Positions 48,502-57,180 of a stretch of 64,000 nucleotides of DNA are shown piece after piece. The DNA is from DATJKD01 sp963834855. GTDB taxonomy: Bacteria; Pseudomonadota; Gammaproteobacteria; Steroidobacterales; Steroidobacteraceae. Made by a program: the position numbers and the translations under genes. The number at the start of each line of letters is the position of its first letter. Position 1 is the stretch's first letter. The notes beneath the pieces were generated by a model. The model made no database searches, had not been told where the DNA came from, and saw only the letters and a list, made by a program, of their open reading frames with translations. The stretch is taken from the NCBI GenBank assembly GCA_963834855.1, contig CAWIDH010000034.1:59063-123062 (forward strand). Reading direction: 5' to 3'.

Positions 48502-50382
48502 GTGCACCCGCATCCGCACGTTGCGAATTCGCGAACGGCATTGACGTTGGCGGCGTTGGGCATCGTTTACGGCGACATCGGCACCAGCCCGCTTTACGCC
48601 GCAAAGCAAACCTTTCATCCCGATCACGGTATCGAGCTCACACCGCACAACGTGCTGGGGGGCGTCTCGGCGATCTTCTGGACGCTGATGATCGTGGTGT
48701 CGCTCAAATACGTGATCCTCATCATGCGCGCCAACAACAAGGGCGAAGGTGGGATCATGGCGCTGCTGGCGCTGGCCTCCGCGGCGGTGGAGGATCGACC
48801 GCATTGGCACGCCCCGATCATGCTGCTCGGCGCCTTCGGCGCCGCGTTGTTCTACGGCGACGCGGTGCTGACGCCGGCGATTTCGGTGCTCTCGGCCGTC
48901 GAGGGCCTGGAAGTGGGCACCGCGGCCTTCAAGCCGTATGTACTCCCGATCGCGGTCGGGATCATCGTCGGCCTGTTCGCACTGCAGCGACAGGGCACGT
49001 CGGTAGTGGGTGCACTGTTCGGTCCGGTCGCGGTGCTCTGGTTTGTAGCGATCGCGGTGCTCGGATTGCACGGGATCGCCATGCATCCGCAGATCCTGCG
49101 CGCGCTCGATCCCCTCTACGCCCTTGGCTTCTTGACCCAGCATGGCGTGGCGTCGTTCGTCGTGCTCGGGGCGGTACTGTTGGCATTCACCGGCGCCGAG
49201 GCGCTCTATGCCGACATGGGGCACTTCGGCAAGGCGCCGATCCGCATCGCGTGGTTCAGCCTCGTATTTCCGGCGTTGACGCTCAACTATTTCGGGCAGG
49301 GCGCGCTGCTGATCGCGCAGCCCGACGCGCTCGACAATCCGTTCTACCTGCTCGCCCCCGATTGGGCGCTGTACCCGCTGGTGGCAATCGCGACAGCGGC
49401 AACGGTAATCGCGTCGCAGGCGACCATCTCGGGGACCTATTCGCTCACCAAGCAAGCCATACAGCTCGACTACCTACCCCGGATGGACGTCAGGCAGACG
49501 TCCGCCCGCGAGCGCGGCCAGATCTATATCCCTGGCGCGAACTGGGTGCTGTTGCTCGTCATCATCGCCGCGGTCTTGGGCTTCGGCAGCTCCACCAGGC
49601 TCGCATCCGCCTACGGCGTCGCCGTCAGCGGAACCATGCTCGTCACAACGATCCTCACCTTCTTCGTGATTCGCTTCGCGTGGGGTTACAACCTCCCGCT
49701 ATGCATCGCGGTAACCGGGTTTTTCATCTTCATCGATGCGGCATTCTTTGCGTCAAGCCTGCTCAAAGTGCTCGAAGGCGGCTGGTTCCCGCTTGCGCTC
49801 GCCGCGATCGTGTTCACGGTGATAACCACATGGCATCGCGGCCGGCAGATCGCGTTCGCGACGCAGACGAGAAGCAGCGTTCCGCTCGCGACGTTTCTCC
49901 AATCGCTGGCCAAGGATCCGCCGCATCGCGTGCCGGGCACGGCCATCTTCATGGTGGACCATGCGGACTCCGTCTCGCGAGCGCTGTTGCAGAACTTCGC
50001 CTGCAACAAGGTCTTGCACGAGCGTGTCATCTTTCTGACCATTCTCATACGCAGCGTGCCGTGGGTGCCGGTGAGCGAACGCATCGCAATCGAGCCGCTC
50101 GGTGGGGGCTTTTACCGCATGCTGGTCTATTTCGGCTTCATGGACCGGCCCGACGTCACGGCGGCGCTCGAGCTGTGTGCGCAACGCGGATTCGCGCTTG
50201 ATCCGGCGAGCACATGGTTCCTGTTGAGCCGCTCAACGGTGATACCGTCGTCGAAGGAAGGCATGGCTCTATGGCGCGAGCGCCTGTTCGGCGCGATGAC
50301 GCGCAACGCGCGCACTGCAGGCGATTATTTCAACATCCCATCGGACCAAGTTATCGAACTCGGGACGAAGATCGAAATCTAG
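48502..50382 (+). CDS. kup: KUP-type potassium uptake transporter
   Basis: A 626-residue inner-membrane K+/H+ symporter, normal length for Kup. It begins LTLAALGIVYGDIGTSPLYA (family signature), then has about twelve helices, with GALFYGDAVLTPAISVLSAVEG-type and FTGAEALYADMGHFG segments typical of the family. A cytoplasmic C-terminal domain (about residues 460-626) includes TAIFMVDHADSVSRALLQNF and GFYRMLVYFGFMDRPDV. The start is GTG at 48502. It may help restore turgor, matching the osmotic-stress flavour of its neighbours. Confidence 0.96.
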   Translation: MHPHPHVANSRTALTLAALGIVYGDIGTSPLYAAKQTFHPDHGIELTPHNVLGGVSAIFWTLMIVVSLKYVILIMRANNKGEGGIMALLALASAAVEDRPHWHAPIMLLGAFGAALFYGDAVLTPAISVLSAVEGLEVGTAAFKPYVLPIAVGIIVGLFALQRQGTSVVGALFGPVAVLWFVAIAVLGLHGIAMHPQILRALDPLYALGFLTQHGVASFVVLGAVLLAFTGAEALYADMGHFGKAPIRIAWFSLVFPALTLNYFGQGALLIAQPDALDNPFYLLAPDWALYPLVAIATAATVIASQATISGTYSLTKQAIQLDYLPRMDVRQTSARERGQIYIPGANWVLLLVIIAAVLGFGSSTRLASAYGVAVSGTMLVTTILTFFVIRFAWGYNLPLCIAVTGFFIFIDAAFFASSLLKVLEGGWFPLALAAIVFTVITTWHRGRQIAFATQTRSSVPLATFLQSLAKDPPHRVPGTAIFMVDHADSVSRALLQNFACNKVLHERVIFLTILIRSVPWVPVSERIAIEPLGGGFYRMLVYFGFMDRPDVTAALELCAQRGFALDPASTWFLLSRSTVIPSSKEGMALWRERLFGAMTRNARTAGDYFNIPSDQVIELGTKIEI

Positions 50383-50450
50383 TGGCCACCCGCGCCACGA
50401 TCGCAATCATCCCTCGAACGCCACCGCCTGGAAGCGACACTTCCAAGTAC

Positions 50451-50591
50451 CGCGGCCGAAGTCGGAGCGGGGTCGTACGCCAGAACGATACGCTGCGAAT
50501 CGTTCCACAGCCGCCGCCGGCTGAAGGACGCGGAAACCTACCGCTTAGGAGGCCCACGGGCCGCATTTTGCGCAATAACGCCCAACACTAA
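50451..50591 (+). pseudogene. 3' fragment of the small lipoprotein gene
   Basis: It encodes RGRSRSGVVRQNDTLRIVPQ and ends GRILRNNAQH, identical to the C-terminal part of the intact copy at 51962-52186, but without signal peptide or start. It is left over from the tandem duplication. Confidence 0.75.
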
Positions 50592-50732
50592 CCCATTGAT
50601 TCCAGCCGAACATGGCCTGTTGCTCGTTGCCGTTCGCAATGCTTGTTTTTGTGCGGTACTGTGGCAAAAGTGTGGCGGGACGTAATGACGCACGTCTAAC
50701 GTGCACCAATCCTGATGGAAGGAGTCGCACAA

Positions 50733-51245
50733 ATGCTCAGACTCAATCCCGTCAAATCAAAACTCGTGTCGGCTGTGCCGCTTGGCAATCTCGTGCTCTT
50801 CTCGACCCATAACTCGTGGTGGGCCGGTTTGCGCGTCAATCCTGGCCGCCAATCTAACGTGCACCATGCGGCGCTTATTCTCTTCGGCTTCCGCGACGAA
50901 GAACGGCGATTCCCACTGCTTTACTGGCCGAACGTAGGCGACCAAGGTTGTCTAGACCTTGATGCACGACCAGTTATCGCGGCTGACCCGGAATCGGTCT
51001 TGACCACGCCGGCGCCGCCGATAACCGGTGCGGGCGTGCTTGCGTGCAGCGAAATCGGCTGGACCCTAACGGCGCAGGTGGATCAGTCAGGGACCGAGGT
51101 GCGGGCATGGGACTTGGAAACTGGCTTGCTCACAGACATGCCCGGCGTAACGCAGCAAATTAGCGGCTGGGTGCTTGGAGTCGCGGGAATAGATGGCAAG
51201 TTTGTCCCGTTAGCGCGCCCCACGTCGTCCGCGGGGCTCGGATAA
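50733..51245 (+). CDS. Hypothetical protein of the tandem unit, copy A
   Basis: A 170-residue soluble protein not assigned to a family. Segments are LNPVKSKLVSAVPLGNLVLF, NSWWAGLRVNPG, AALILFGFRDEERRFPLLYW, LDLDARPVIAADPESVL and ITGAGVLACSEIGWTLTAQV. It looks like a mixed beta protein with several Trp. ATG at 50733 has GGAAGGAG upstream. Copy B (52326) differs at two residues. A weak one-sided match to the 22-bp motif (TTGTGCGGTACTGT near 50649) lies 60-odd bases before the start. Confidence 0.65.
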   Translation: MLRLNPVKSKLVSAVPLGNLVLFSTHNSWWAGLRVNPGRQSNVHHAALILFGFRDEERRFPLLYWPNVGDQGCLDLDARPVIAADPESVLTTPAPPITGAGVLACSEIGWTLTAQVDQSGTEVRAWDLETGLLTDMPGVTQQISGWVLGVAGIDGKFVPLARPTSSAGLG

Positions 51246-51884
51246 AAAAGCCGTCAGGTCGCTCGCAAACTGAGGCGCCCCGCCCCGCCGGTGGGGTCAG
51301 CGCCTTGCCCTAAGCACTCGCTGGTGCCACCACCAGCCCCACGCAAACCGCGCCAGGCGCCCGGCTGCAATGTTCGGCCCGTGGGCATCGTGTCCATGCG
51401 CCGACACTGCACCGTCCTGTGTGGCTAGGTGACGCGAAATATCTGACGCGTTCGCATGAGATCTTTGTTACTGCCGAGACCGCAAGGCTCAGCGGTCCGC
51501 TCAGCCTCAACGGCTAGCGACGCGCCGCGTGATTGACCCTGAACACCTGCGCGAGCGCAGCTTTCGGCGAGGTGACTGGTCATGGTCCAAGCCAAGCTTG
51601 AAGTACCGTGCCGCGGAGATCATCGCAGCCGCCGGTGCGTGCGACGCCGCACGATCGCTCGCGAACGTGCGCTTAATGTCGGCTGAAGTCCCTCTGCTGC
51701 CGCTCAAGGCCTGTGATCGCCCTGCGACCTGAAGCCGACGTCGACCGCCACCACCAACGCGCCCGCCGCGTCGATCATGACGCCGACTGGCTCTCCGCGT
51801 GCGGTGCGGCTGGTCGATGTCGGAGCGACGCACCGAGTGCGTGCCGTGCTTGGCTGATCGCCACCCTCAGGAGATCACCTGCCG
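51246..51884. other. Gene-poor part of unit A
   Basis: About 640 bases after the 170-residue gene, repeated in unit B (52839-53476). Right after the stop is a run of A and a GC-rich imperfect hairpin (GCGCCCCGCC with GGTGGGGT). The remaining frames are short and lack support. Confidence 0.4.
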
Positions 51885-51906
51885 CTCTGTACGGTAGTGA
51901 ACAGAC
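51885..51906 (+). promoter_or_regulatory. 22-bp near-palindrome, site 6
   Basis: CTCTGTACG / TGAACAGAC half-sites; 55 bases before the small lipoprotein start at 51962. Confidence 0.65.
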
Positions 51907-51961
51907 CGGCCGGAGATGGACGGCTAGTCTGTGGCTCAAGGCAAGGCGATAGGAAACAAGC

Positions 51962-52186
51962 ATGAAAACTGGAATTCTGAAACTTACCGCAATCCTGGGA
52001 GTGCTGTCGGTGGCCAGCGCCTGCTCCGCCACGCGCACGGGAGACCGCGGCCGAAGTCGGAGCGGGGTCGTACGCCAGAACGATACGCTGCGAATCGTTC
52101 CACAGCCGCCGCCGGCTGAAGGACGCGGAAACCTACCGCTTAGGAGGCCGACGGGGCGCATTTTGCGCAACAACGCCCAACACTAA
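51962..52186 (+). CDS. Small lipoprotein spanning the duplication junction
   Basis: A 74-residue protein. The signal peptide with lipobox (LGVLSVASACSAT) is followed by a basic, proline-containing chain (RSRSGVVRQNDTLRIVPQPP). Its 5' part comes from the end of unit A and its 3' part from the start of unit B, so this is the only complete copy. The 22-bp site lies 55 bases upstream. It is followed 140 bases later by copy B of the 170-residue gene, suggesting an original lipoprotein-unknown pair. Confidence 0.65.
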   Translation: MKTGILKLTAILGVLSVASACSATRTGDRGRSRSGVVRQNDTLRIVPQPPPAEGRGNLPLRRPTGRILRNNAQH

Positions 52187-52325
52187 CCCATTGATTCCAG
52201 CGACCACGGCGTGTTGCTCGTTGCCGTTCGCAATGCTTGTTTTTGTGCGGTACTGTGGCAAAAGTGTGGCGGGACGTAATACGCACGTCTAACGTGCACC
52301 AATCCTGATGGAAGGAGTCGCACAA

Positions 52326-52838
52326 ATGCTCAGACTCAATCCCGTCAAATCAAAACTCGTGTCGGCTGTGCCGCTTGGCAATCTCGTGCTCTTCTCGACC
52401 CATAACTCGTGGTGGGCCGGTTTGCGCGTCAATCCTGGCCGCCAATCTAACGTGCACCATGCGGCGCTTATTCTCTTCGGCTTCCGCGACGAAGAACGGC
52501 GATTCCCACTGCTTTACTGGCCGAACGTAGGCGACCAAGGTTGTCTAGACCTTGATGCACGACCAGTTATCGCGGCTGACCCGGAATCGGTCTTGACCAC
52601 GCCGGCGCCGCGGATGACCGGTGCGGGCGTGCTTGCGTGCAGCGAAATCGGCTGGACCCTAACGGCGCAGGTGGATCAGTCAGGGACCGAGGTGCGGGCA
52701 TGGGACTTGGAAACTGGCTTGCTCACAGACATGCCCGGCGTAACGCAGCAAATTAGCGGCTGGGTGCTTGGAGTCGCGGGAATAGATGGCAAGTTTGTCC
52801 CGTTAGCGCGCCCCACGTCGTCCGCGGGGCTCGGATAA
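52326..52838 (+). CDS. Hypothetical protein of the tandem unit, copy B
   Basis: A 170-residue near-identical copy of the protein at 50733. It differs at two residues (APRMTG instead of APPITG). Same ribosome site and context. Two nearly identical copies suggest a recent duplication, or selection for more product. No family recognised. Confidence 0.65.
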   Translation: MLRLNPVKSKLVSAVPLGNLVLFSTHNSWWAGLRVNPGRQSNVHHAALILFGFRDEERRFPLLYWPNVGDQGCLDLDARPVIAADPESVLTTPAPRMTGAGVLACSEIGWTLTAQVDQSGTEVRAWDLETGLLTDMPGVTQQISGWVLGVAGIDGKFVPLARPTSSAGLG

Positions 52839-53476
52839 AAAAGCCGTTAGGTCGCTCGCAAACTGAGGCGCCCCGCCCCGCCGGTGGGGTCAGCGCCTTG
52901 CCCTAAGCACTCGCTGGTGCCACCACCAGCCCCACGCAAACCGCGCCAGGCGCCCGGCTGCAATGTTCGGCCCGTGGGCATCGTGCCCATGCGCCGACAC
53001 TGCACCGTCCTGTGTGGCTAGGTGACGGGAATATCTGACGCGTTCGCATGAGATCTTTGTTACTGCCGAGACCGCAAGGCTCAGCGGCCCGCTCAGCCTC
53101 AACGGCTAGCGACGCGTCGCGTGATTGACCCTGGACACCTGCGCGAGCGCAGCTTTCGACGAGGTGACTGGTCATGGTCCAAGCCAAGCTTGAAGTACCG
53201 CGCCGCGGAGATCATGGCAGCCGCCGGTGCGTGCGACGCCGCACGATCGCTCGCGAACGTGCGCTTAATGTCAGCTGAAGTCCCTCTGCTGCCGCTCAAG
53301 GCCTGTGATCGCCCTGCGACCTGAAGCCGACGTCCACCGCCACCACCAACGCGCCCGCCGCGTCGATCACGACGCCGACTGGCTCTCCGCGTGCCGTGCG
53401 GCTGGTCGATGTCGGAGCGACGCACCGAGTGCGTGCCGTGCTTGGCTGATCGCCACCCTGAGGAGATCACCTGCCG
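52839..53476. other. Gene-poor part of unit B
   Basis: Repeats 51246-51884 with a few substitutions and small gaps. No gene called. Confidence 0.4.
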
Positions 53477-53498
53477 CTCTGTACGGTAGTGAACAGAC
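53477..53498 (+). promoter_or_regulatory. 22-bp near-palindrome, site 7
   Basis: Same sequence and position as site 6, in unit B; 55 bases before the start at 53554. Confidence 0.65.
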
Positions 53499-53553
53499 CG
53501 GCCGGAGATGGACGGCTAGTCTGTGGCTCAAGGCAACGCGATAGGAAACAAGC

Positions 53554-53670
53554 ATGAAAACTGGAATTCTGAAACTTACCGCACTCCTGGGAGTGCTGGC
53601 GGTGGCCAGCGCCTGCTTCGCCACGCGCGGCGTACGCCACCGTAGCCACCCGCTTGGCGCGGATGTGTAA
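53554..53670 (+). pseudogene. 5' fragment of the small lipoprotein gene
   Basis: Signal peptide KTGILKLTALLGVLAVASAC as in the intact copy, then, at the end of unit B, a non-homologous tail (GVRHRSHPLGADV) and stop: 38 residues in all. It could still be made as a short lipoprotein-like peptide. The Cys-rich repeat gene begins eight bases later. Confidence 0.6.
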
Positions 53671-53678
53671 CGTTCCAT

Positions 53679-54452
53679 ATGAACAGCGACACCCGATTGC
53701 GCAATAAACGGGTTTGCGGGCTATATCTCCTGCTCGCATTGATCGCCGCCCCCGGAGTCTCGTTTTCCCAGACGAAACCAAGCGCTATTCCGGCGAACGC
53801 GAACGCAAGTGTCTATGGAAGCGGCTGGGATTGCTTGCGGGGATTCCGACGCACGGGTGAGACGTGCGTCCAAGTGGAAGTGCCGCTGCATGCGTTCTTG
53901 GATTCCTCGGGCGGGGATTGGGACTGCAACCGGGGATACTTGAAAGCGGCCCGAAGCTGTCTCGCAATCAACGTCCCGGCCGACGCGCATGCAGACAACT
54001 CCTCGTTCGCTCCGGGCTGGCGATGCAATCGCGGTTTCCGTCAGACCGGCAGCGATTGCGAACGCATTCTGGCACCGGCGCATGCCTTCGCAGTCGACAC
54101 CAATTATGGTCGAGGGTGGGAATGCGAACGCGGCTACCGCATGGAGGTGGATCGGTGCATGGCTGTGAAGGTCCCTGCCAACGGATACCTGGACGATACC
54201 GGCGACAGTTGGAAGTGCGAACACGGTTTCAAGAAACGCGATGAGACCTGCGTGACGGTCGCAGTGCCCGCCAACGGTTTTCTGGATGAATCCGGGAGCG
54301 ACTGGCAGTGTGATCGCGGTTTCCAGCGCCAAGTCGCGAACTGCGTGGCGCTGGTCCTGCCCGCCAATGCGCACCTCGACTTCTCAGGTAACGACTGGCG
54401 CTGCCTGGAAGGCTTCAAAAAAGGCGGCACCTCGTGCGTGATCAGTGACTGA
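53679..54452 (+). CDS. Secreted protein with seven Trp/Cys repeats
   Basis: A 257-residue protein. The signal peptide is residues 1-31 (LLLALIAAPGVSFSQ). Seven repeats of about 33 residues follow, each built as W-x-C-x-R/H-G-F/Y, five to seven residues, C, then V-x-V/L-P-A-N-A-x-L-D and a Gly-containing turn. The last repeat is short. Each repeat has two Cys, probably a disulfide, so it should be a rigid periplasmic or surface solenoid. Similar repeat proteins occur in proteobacteria without known role. It follows the truncated lipoprotein by eight bases and could use the site 7 promoter. Confidence 0.8.
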   Translation: MNSDTRLRNKRVCGLYLLLALIAAPGVSFSQTKPSAIPANANASVYGSGWDCLRGFRRTGETCVQVEVPLHAFLDSSGGDWDCNRGYLKAARSCLAINVPADAHADNSSFAPGWRCNRGFRQTGSDCERILAPAHAFAVDTNYGRGWECERGYRMEVDRCMAVKVPANGYLDDTGDSWKCEHGFKKRDETCVTVAVPANGFLDESGSDWQCDRGFQRQVANCVALVLPANAHLDFSGNDWRCLEGFKKGGTSCVISD

Positions 54453-54550
54453 TGCCTGAAACTCGCACGGGCTCTACGCCTATTCACCCTCTGCCTTGAC
54501 GGATGTCTGGCGCGCGCCGCCGCGGTCGGCCCGCGCAGGGCTCGCCGCCA

Positions 54551-54913
54551 TCACGTCGCTTTCTGAAGAAGATCTATATGTTTTCGATCGTTGTTATTTT
54601 GGTGTTGGCACTCTGTTCGCGACGGTGCTCTTGTTGATAATGCTGATCGTCGACGACTTCCGTAGTGCTTGACCGGGTGCTGGCCGCGTGGTCCGCACTC
54701 GGGCGGCGGCCAAGTCGCCCATAGCCCGGCAGCAGCACAGCGATCTCCATTCGGTGTCAGTTCGCTGAACCAGCGTCCCAGCTGATGCCCAACGCTGTCG
54801 CGAAGTTCAAGGCTGGCAATCACCGCCAACGTTGAGTCTCCCTGGGCCTTGCGGAAGGCAACGTACCGGGGCGGATCGATTCGCTCGAAAGTTGCGTCTT
54901 GAGGAGCAAACAT
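54551..54913 (-). CDS. Small hypothetical protein (YVAFRKA type), possibly extended
   Basis: A 120-residue frame. The first 40 residues contain RIDPPRYVAFRKAQGDSTLA and VIASLEL. These resemble the small protein at 63210-63335 (YIAFRKADDGGRLLTVVAALE), which suggests a real small domain. The remaining residues look random, so the original protein may have ended near residue 45 and been extended by a lost stop. Confidence 0.4.
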   Translation of the reverse strand: MFAPQDATFERIDPPRYVAFRKAQGDSTLAVIASLELRDSVGHQLGRWFSELTPNGDRCAAAGLWATWPPPECGPRGQHPVKHYGSRRRSALSTRAPSRTECQHQNNNDRKHIDLLQKAT

Positions 54914-54973
54914 GAACTCACTCCCCTGAGCCGGTTGTAGAGCGCGACGGGTGGGTCGAGTGGAGAATTCAAA

Positions 54974-55516
54974 ATGAACAAGTCATTGATTGCCGGCCTC
55001 GTCGTTGGTGGCGTGGCGGTGACTGCCGCCGGTGCGTTTGCCGGCTATCAAGCGATGGATAACCGGCGTTCTGCCGAAGTCCTCAACGTCGAGCAACTGA
55101 CCCGGACGGTGCGCACACCTCGCCAGGTCTGCTCCGACGAGATCGTGACGAGCCAGGCGCCCACGAATGATCCGAAACGCGTGACAGGGGCCGTCCTGGG
55201 CGCGGTGGTGGGCGGAGTGGTAGGCAACCAGATCGGCCACGGCACGGGCCAGACGGTGGCGACGGTAGCGGGCGCGGCAGCCGGGGGCTATGCCGGCAGC
55301 AAGGTCCAGAAGCACGTGCAGGACGGCAATACGACCCAGTCGGTCGAGCAGCGGTGTCGGACGACCTACGATTCCGAGCAGCAAGTCGACGGCTACCAGG
55401 TGCGCTATCGCCTCGGCAACCGCGAAGGCACCGTGCGCATGGACCACGACCCGGGCCGAAGAATTCCGGTCGAGAACGGCGAGCTGGTGTTGACCTCGCT
55501 GGTGGATCGCCAATGA
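54974..55516 (+). CDS. Glycine-zipper 2TM protein, copy 2
   Basis: A 180-residue near-identical copy of the protein at 45881-46423, in inverted orientation. It has the same N-terminal helix (MNKSLIAGLVVGGVAVTAAG), glycine zipper (TGAVLGAVVGGVVGNQIGHG) and C-terminal domain with Cys. Only a handful of residues differ (for instance A-to-E and A-to-V in DSEQQVDGY). The start and ribosome site are conserved. It is coupled by ATGA to the DUF3185 gene. Confidence 0.85.
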   Translation: MNKSLIAGLVVGGVAVTAAGAFAGYQAMDNRRSAEVLNVEQLTRTVRTPRQVCSDEIVTSQAPTNDPKRVTGAVLGAVVGGVVGNQIGHGTGQTVATVAGAAAGGYAGSKVQKHVQDGNTTQSVEQRCRTTYDSEQQVDGYQVRYRLGNREGTVRMDHDPGRRIPVENGELVLTSLVDRQ

Positions 55517-55728
55517 ACGCCTTGAATATTCCGGCCATCGTGCTGATCGTGGCCGGTGTCCTCGGATTGGCGTACGGGAGCTTCAGCTACACAAAGCAGA
55601 CACACGACGTCAAAATAGGGCCGATCGAGATGTCCGTGCAGGACAAGCAGACGGTGAACGTCCCGGTCTGGGCGGGCGTTGGAGCGATCGTGATTGGCGG
55701 CGCGCTGCTCGGCGCGAGGAAGCCCTAG
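55513..55728 (+). CDS. DUF3185 small membrane protein, copy 2
   Basis: A 71-residue copy of the protein at 45663-45884. It has the same two helices, but two residues are missing near the end (GGALLGARKP). The stop TAG is the last three bases of CTAG at 55725-55728, the exact insertion site of the IS element, whose target duplication keeps the stop codon intact. Confidence 0.85.
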   Translation: MNALNIPAIVLIVAGVLGLAYGSFSYTKQTHDVKIGPIEMSVQDKQTVNVPVWAGVGAIVIGGALLGARKP

Positions 55729-57054
55729 CAGGCTGTTGAAAAGGGACGAGACAAGGGATCCATGAACGCTCCGATGTGCGAGCTTTGGGTTTGCCTCTCG
55801 GATGCGCGGGTCATGGCGGGCGTATGAGTATCGATTTCGCGTCGCTCATGACCACAAGTGCAGGATGATGCTGATTTCACCGACACTTCCCCTACGTCGG
55901 CACCGCTTGCGGTGGCGCGAGCAGCTTCGCGACCCGCAGCAGCGCATAGCAGCCGACGGTCAATGTCGCGATGAAGCTGACCTGGGCGTGACCGGTGTGC
56001 TTCATCTTGCGCAGCGGGCGGCCATCCTTGCCCCAGCCGAAGCCCTCCTCGATTCGTTTGCGGATCCTCTGGCTCCAGAGATACCCGGCGTGACGGGTCG
56101 TGCGCCGATCGAGCGCCGAGCCGCCGGGGCGGCCATCGTTGCAGGCGACGTGCGGGGTGACCCCGCGTTCGCGGCAGTCGGCCATGAACTCGGCGACGTC
56201 ATAGGCCTTGTCGGCCGCGAGCGTGCGGCGTTGGCGCCGCGGCAGGCGATCGAGCATCGTGAGCGCGGCGTCGCGCTCGGCAAAGCCGTTCGCCTCGGTC
56301 ACCTCGACATCGACCGGCAGGCCGTGTCGATGCTCCATCAGCACGTGGCCCATGTAGTAGAGCTTGGCGGGCTGGCCCTTGCCTTTACGGTAGAGCTTCG
56401 CCTCGGGATCGCTCGGCGAGACGTGTGTCTCGTTGCTCCGCTTCTCGCCGTGGAAGTCCACCGTGCGGTTGCGACCCGGGCCGGGCGGTTCGTCGCGCCC
56501 GTCCCGACGACGCATGCTCTTCACCGCCGCCCACGACTCGATCAGCGTGCCATCGACGCTGAAGTGCTCATTCGACAGCAGCCGCGCCGCGCGCGCCCGG
56601 CGTACCACGCGGCGCAGGAGCTTGCGCGCCACCTTCGCCTCGATCAGCCGCTCGCGGTTCTTGGTGAACGTCGAGTGATCCCAGACCGGCTCATCGACCG
56701 AGAGTCCCACGAACCAGCGAAACAGCAGGTTGTAGTCGAGCTGCTCGCACAGCAGCCGCTCGCTGCGGATCGAGTACAGGATCTGCAGGGTCAGCGCCCG
56801 CACCAGCCGCTCCGGCGGGATCGAGGCGCGGCCACCCTCGGCGTACACCCGCTCAAAATCCCGATGCATCGACTCGAGCGCCTCGTTGAGCAGCGCCCGC
56901 ACCCCGCGCAGTGGATGGTTCGCCGGCACCCGATCCTCGACCGACACGTAACTGAACAGCCCGCTCTGCTGCACATCGGCTCCGCGCATCGATCCTGCTC
57001 CGTCAAACAGCGATGGCGAACTGTGCCTCATGTGCGGCGATTTTCAACAGCCTG
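55729..57054 (-). mobile_element. IS5-family insertion sequence
   Basis: A 1326-bp element with perfect 14-bp terminal repeats (CAGGCTGTTGAAAA at 55729 and its complement ending at 57054) and a 4-bp target duplication CTAG (55725-55728 and 57055-57058). CTAG is the usual target of IS5-type elements. It carries one transposase gene. Comparison with the uninterrupted copy at 45663-45666 confirms the target site. It looks intact and recent. Confidence 0.95.
55892..57031 (-). CDS. IS5-family DDE transposase
   Basis: A 379-residue transposase. The N-terminal domain (DUF772-like) includes LFSYVSVEDRVPANHPLRGV, PERLVRALTLQILYSIRSER and YNLLFRWFVGLSVDEPVWDH. DDE catalytic parts are HFSVDGTLIESWAA (first Asp), LAADKAYDVAEFMADCRERG (second Asp) and RKRIEEGFGWGKDG (Glu in the Y/RxxE block). 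It catalyses cut-and-paste movement of the element. ATG at 57031 lies just inside the right terminal repeat. Confidence 0.95.
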   Translation of the reverse strand: MRHSSPSLFDGAGSMRGADVQQSGLFSYVSVEDRVPANHPLRGVRALLNEALESMHRDFERVYAEGGRASIPPERLVRALTLQILYSIRSERLLCEQLDYNLLFRWFVGLSVDEPVWDHSTFTKNRERLIEAKVARKLLRRVVRRARAARLLSNEHFSVDGTLIESWAAVKSMRRRDGRDEPPGPGRNRTVDFHGEKRSNETHVSPSDPEAKLYRKGKGQPAKLYYMGHVLMEHRHGLPVDVEVTEANGFAERDAALTMLDRLPRRQRRTLAADKAYDVAEFMADCRERGVTPHVACNDGRPGGSALDRRTTRHAGYLWSQRIRKRIEEGFGWGKDGRPLRKMKHTGHAQVSFIATLTVGCYALLRVAKLLAPPQAVPT

Positions 57055-57180
57055 CTAGTCGAGCTTTTGCACCATGACTAGGCCTTCTGCGTACACGCAC
57101 ACACGGTAGCGGTTGCCGTTTTCGCATGTGGCGACGTAATCGTCCGCGCCCTGTTGACTGGAGCTGACGACCTGACGAGC
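57055..57180 (-). pseudogene. Truncated second copy of the DDYVATC small gene
   Basis: On the minus strand it encodes QQGADDYVATCENGNRYRVC and AEGLVMVQKLD, matching the C-terminal 35 residues of the gene at 45517-45666. The start region and the upstream lipoprotein are absent. An open frame continues upstream into unrelated sequence, giving a possible 78-residue fusion up to 57291. Its stop lies in the CTAG target duplication. Confidence 0.7.

Larger units (their letters stand above)
50449..53628 (+). repeat. 1.6 kb tandem duplication (two units)
   Basis: Unit A (50449-52036) and unit B (52044-53628) are nearly identical, with an offset of 1593-1595 bases and scattered single-base differences. 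Each contains the 170-residue gene, a gene-poor stretch, a 22-bp site and the start of a small lipoprotein gene. The unit junction lies inside the lipoprotein gene. This leaves a 3' fragment before unit A, one intact gene in the middle and a 5' fragment after unit B. Confidence 0.92.

Noticed and set aside
48205..49455. 416-codon minus-strand frame
   Set aside because: Antisense to kup.
51529..51732. 67-codon frame conserved in both tandem units
   Set aside because: Both units are nearly identical over non-coding parts too, so conservation is not evidence of coding; no good ribosome site.
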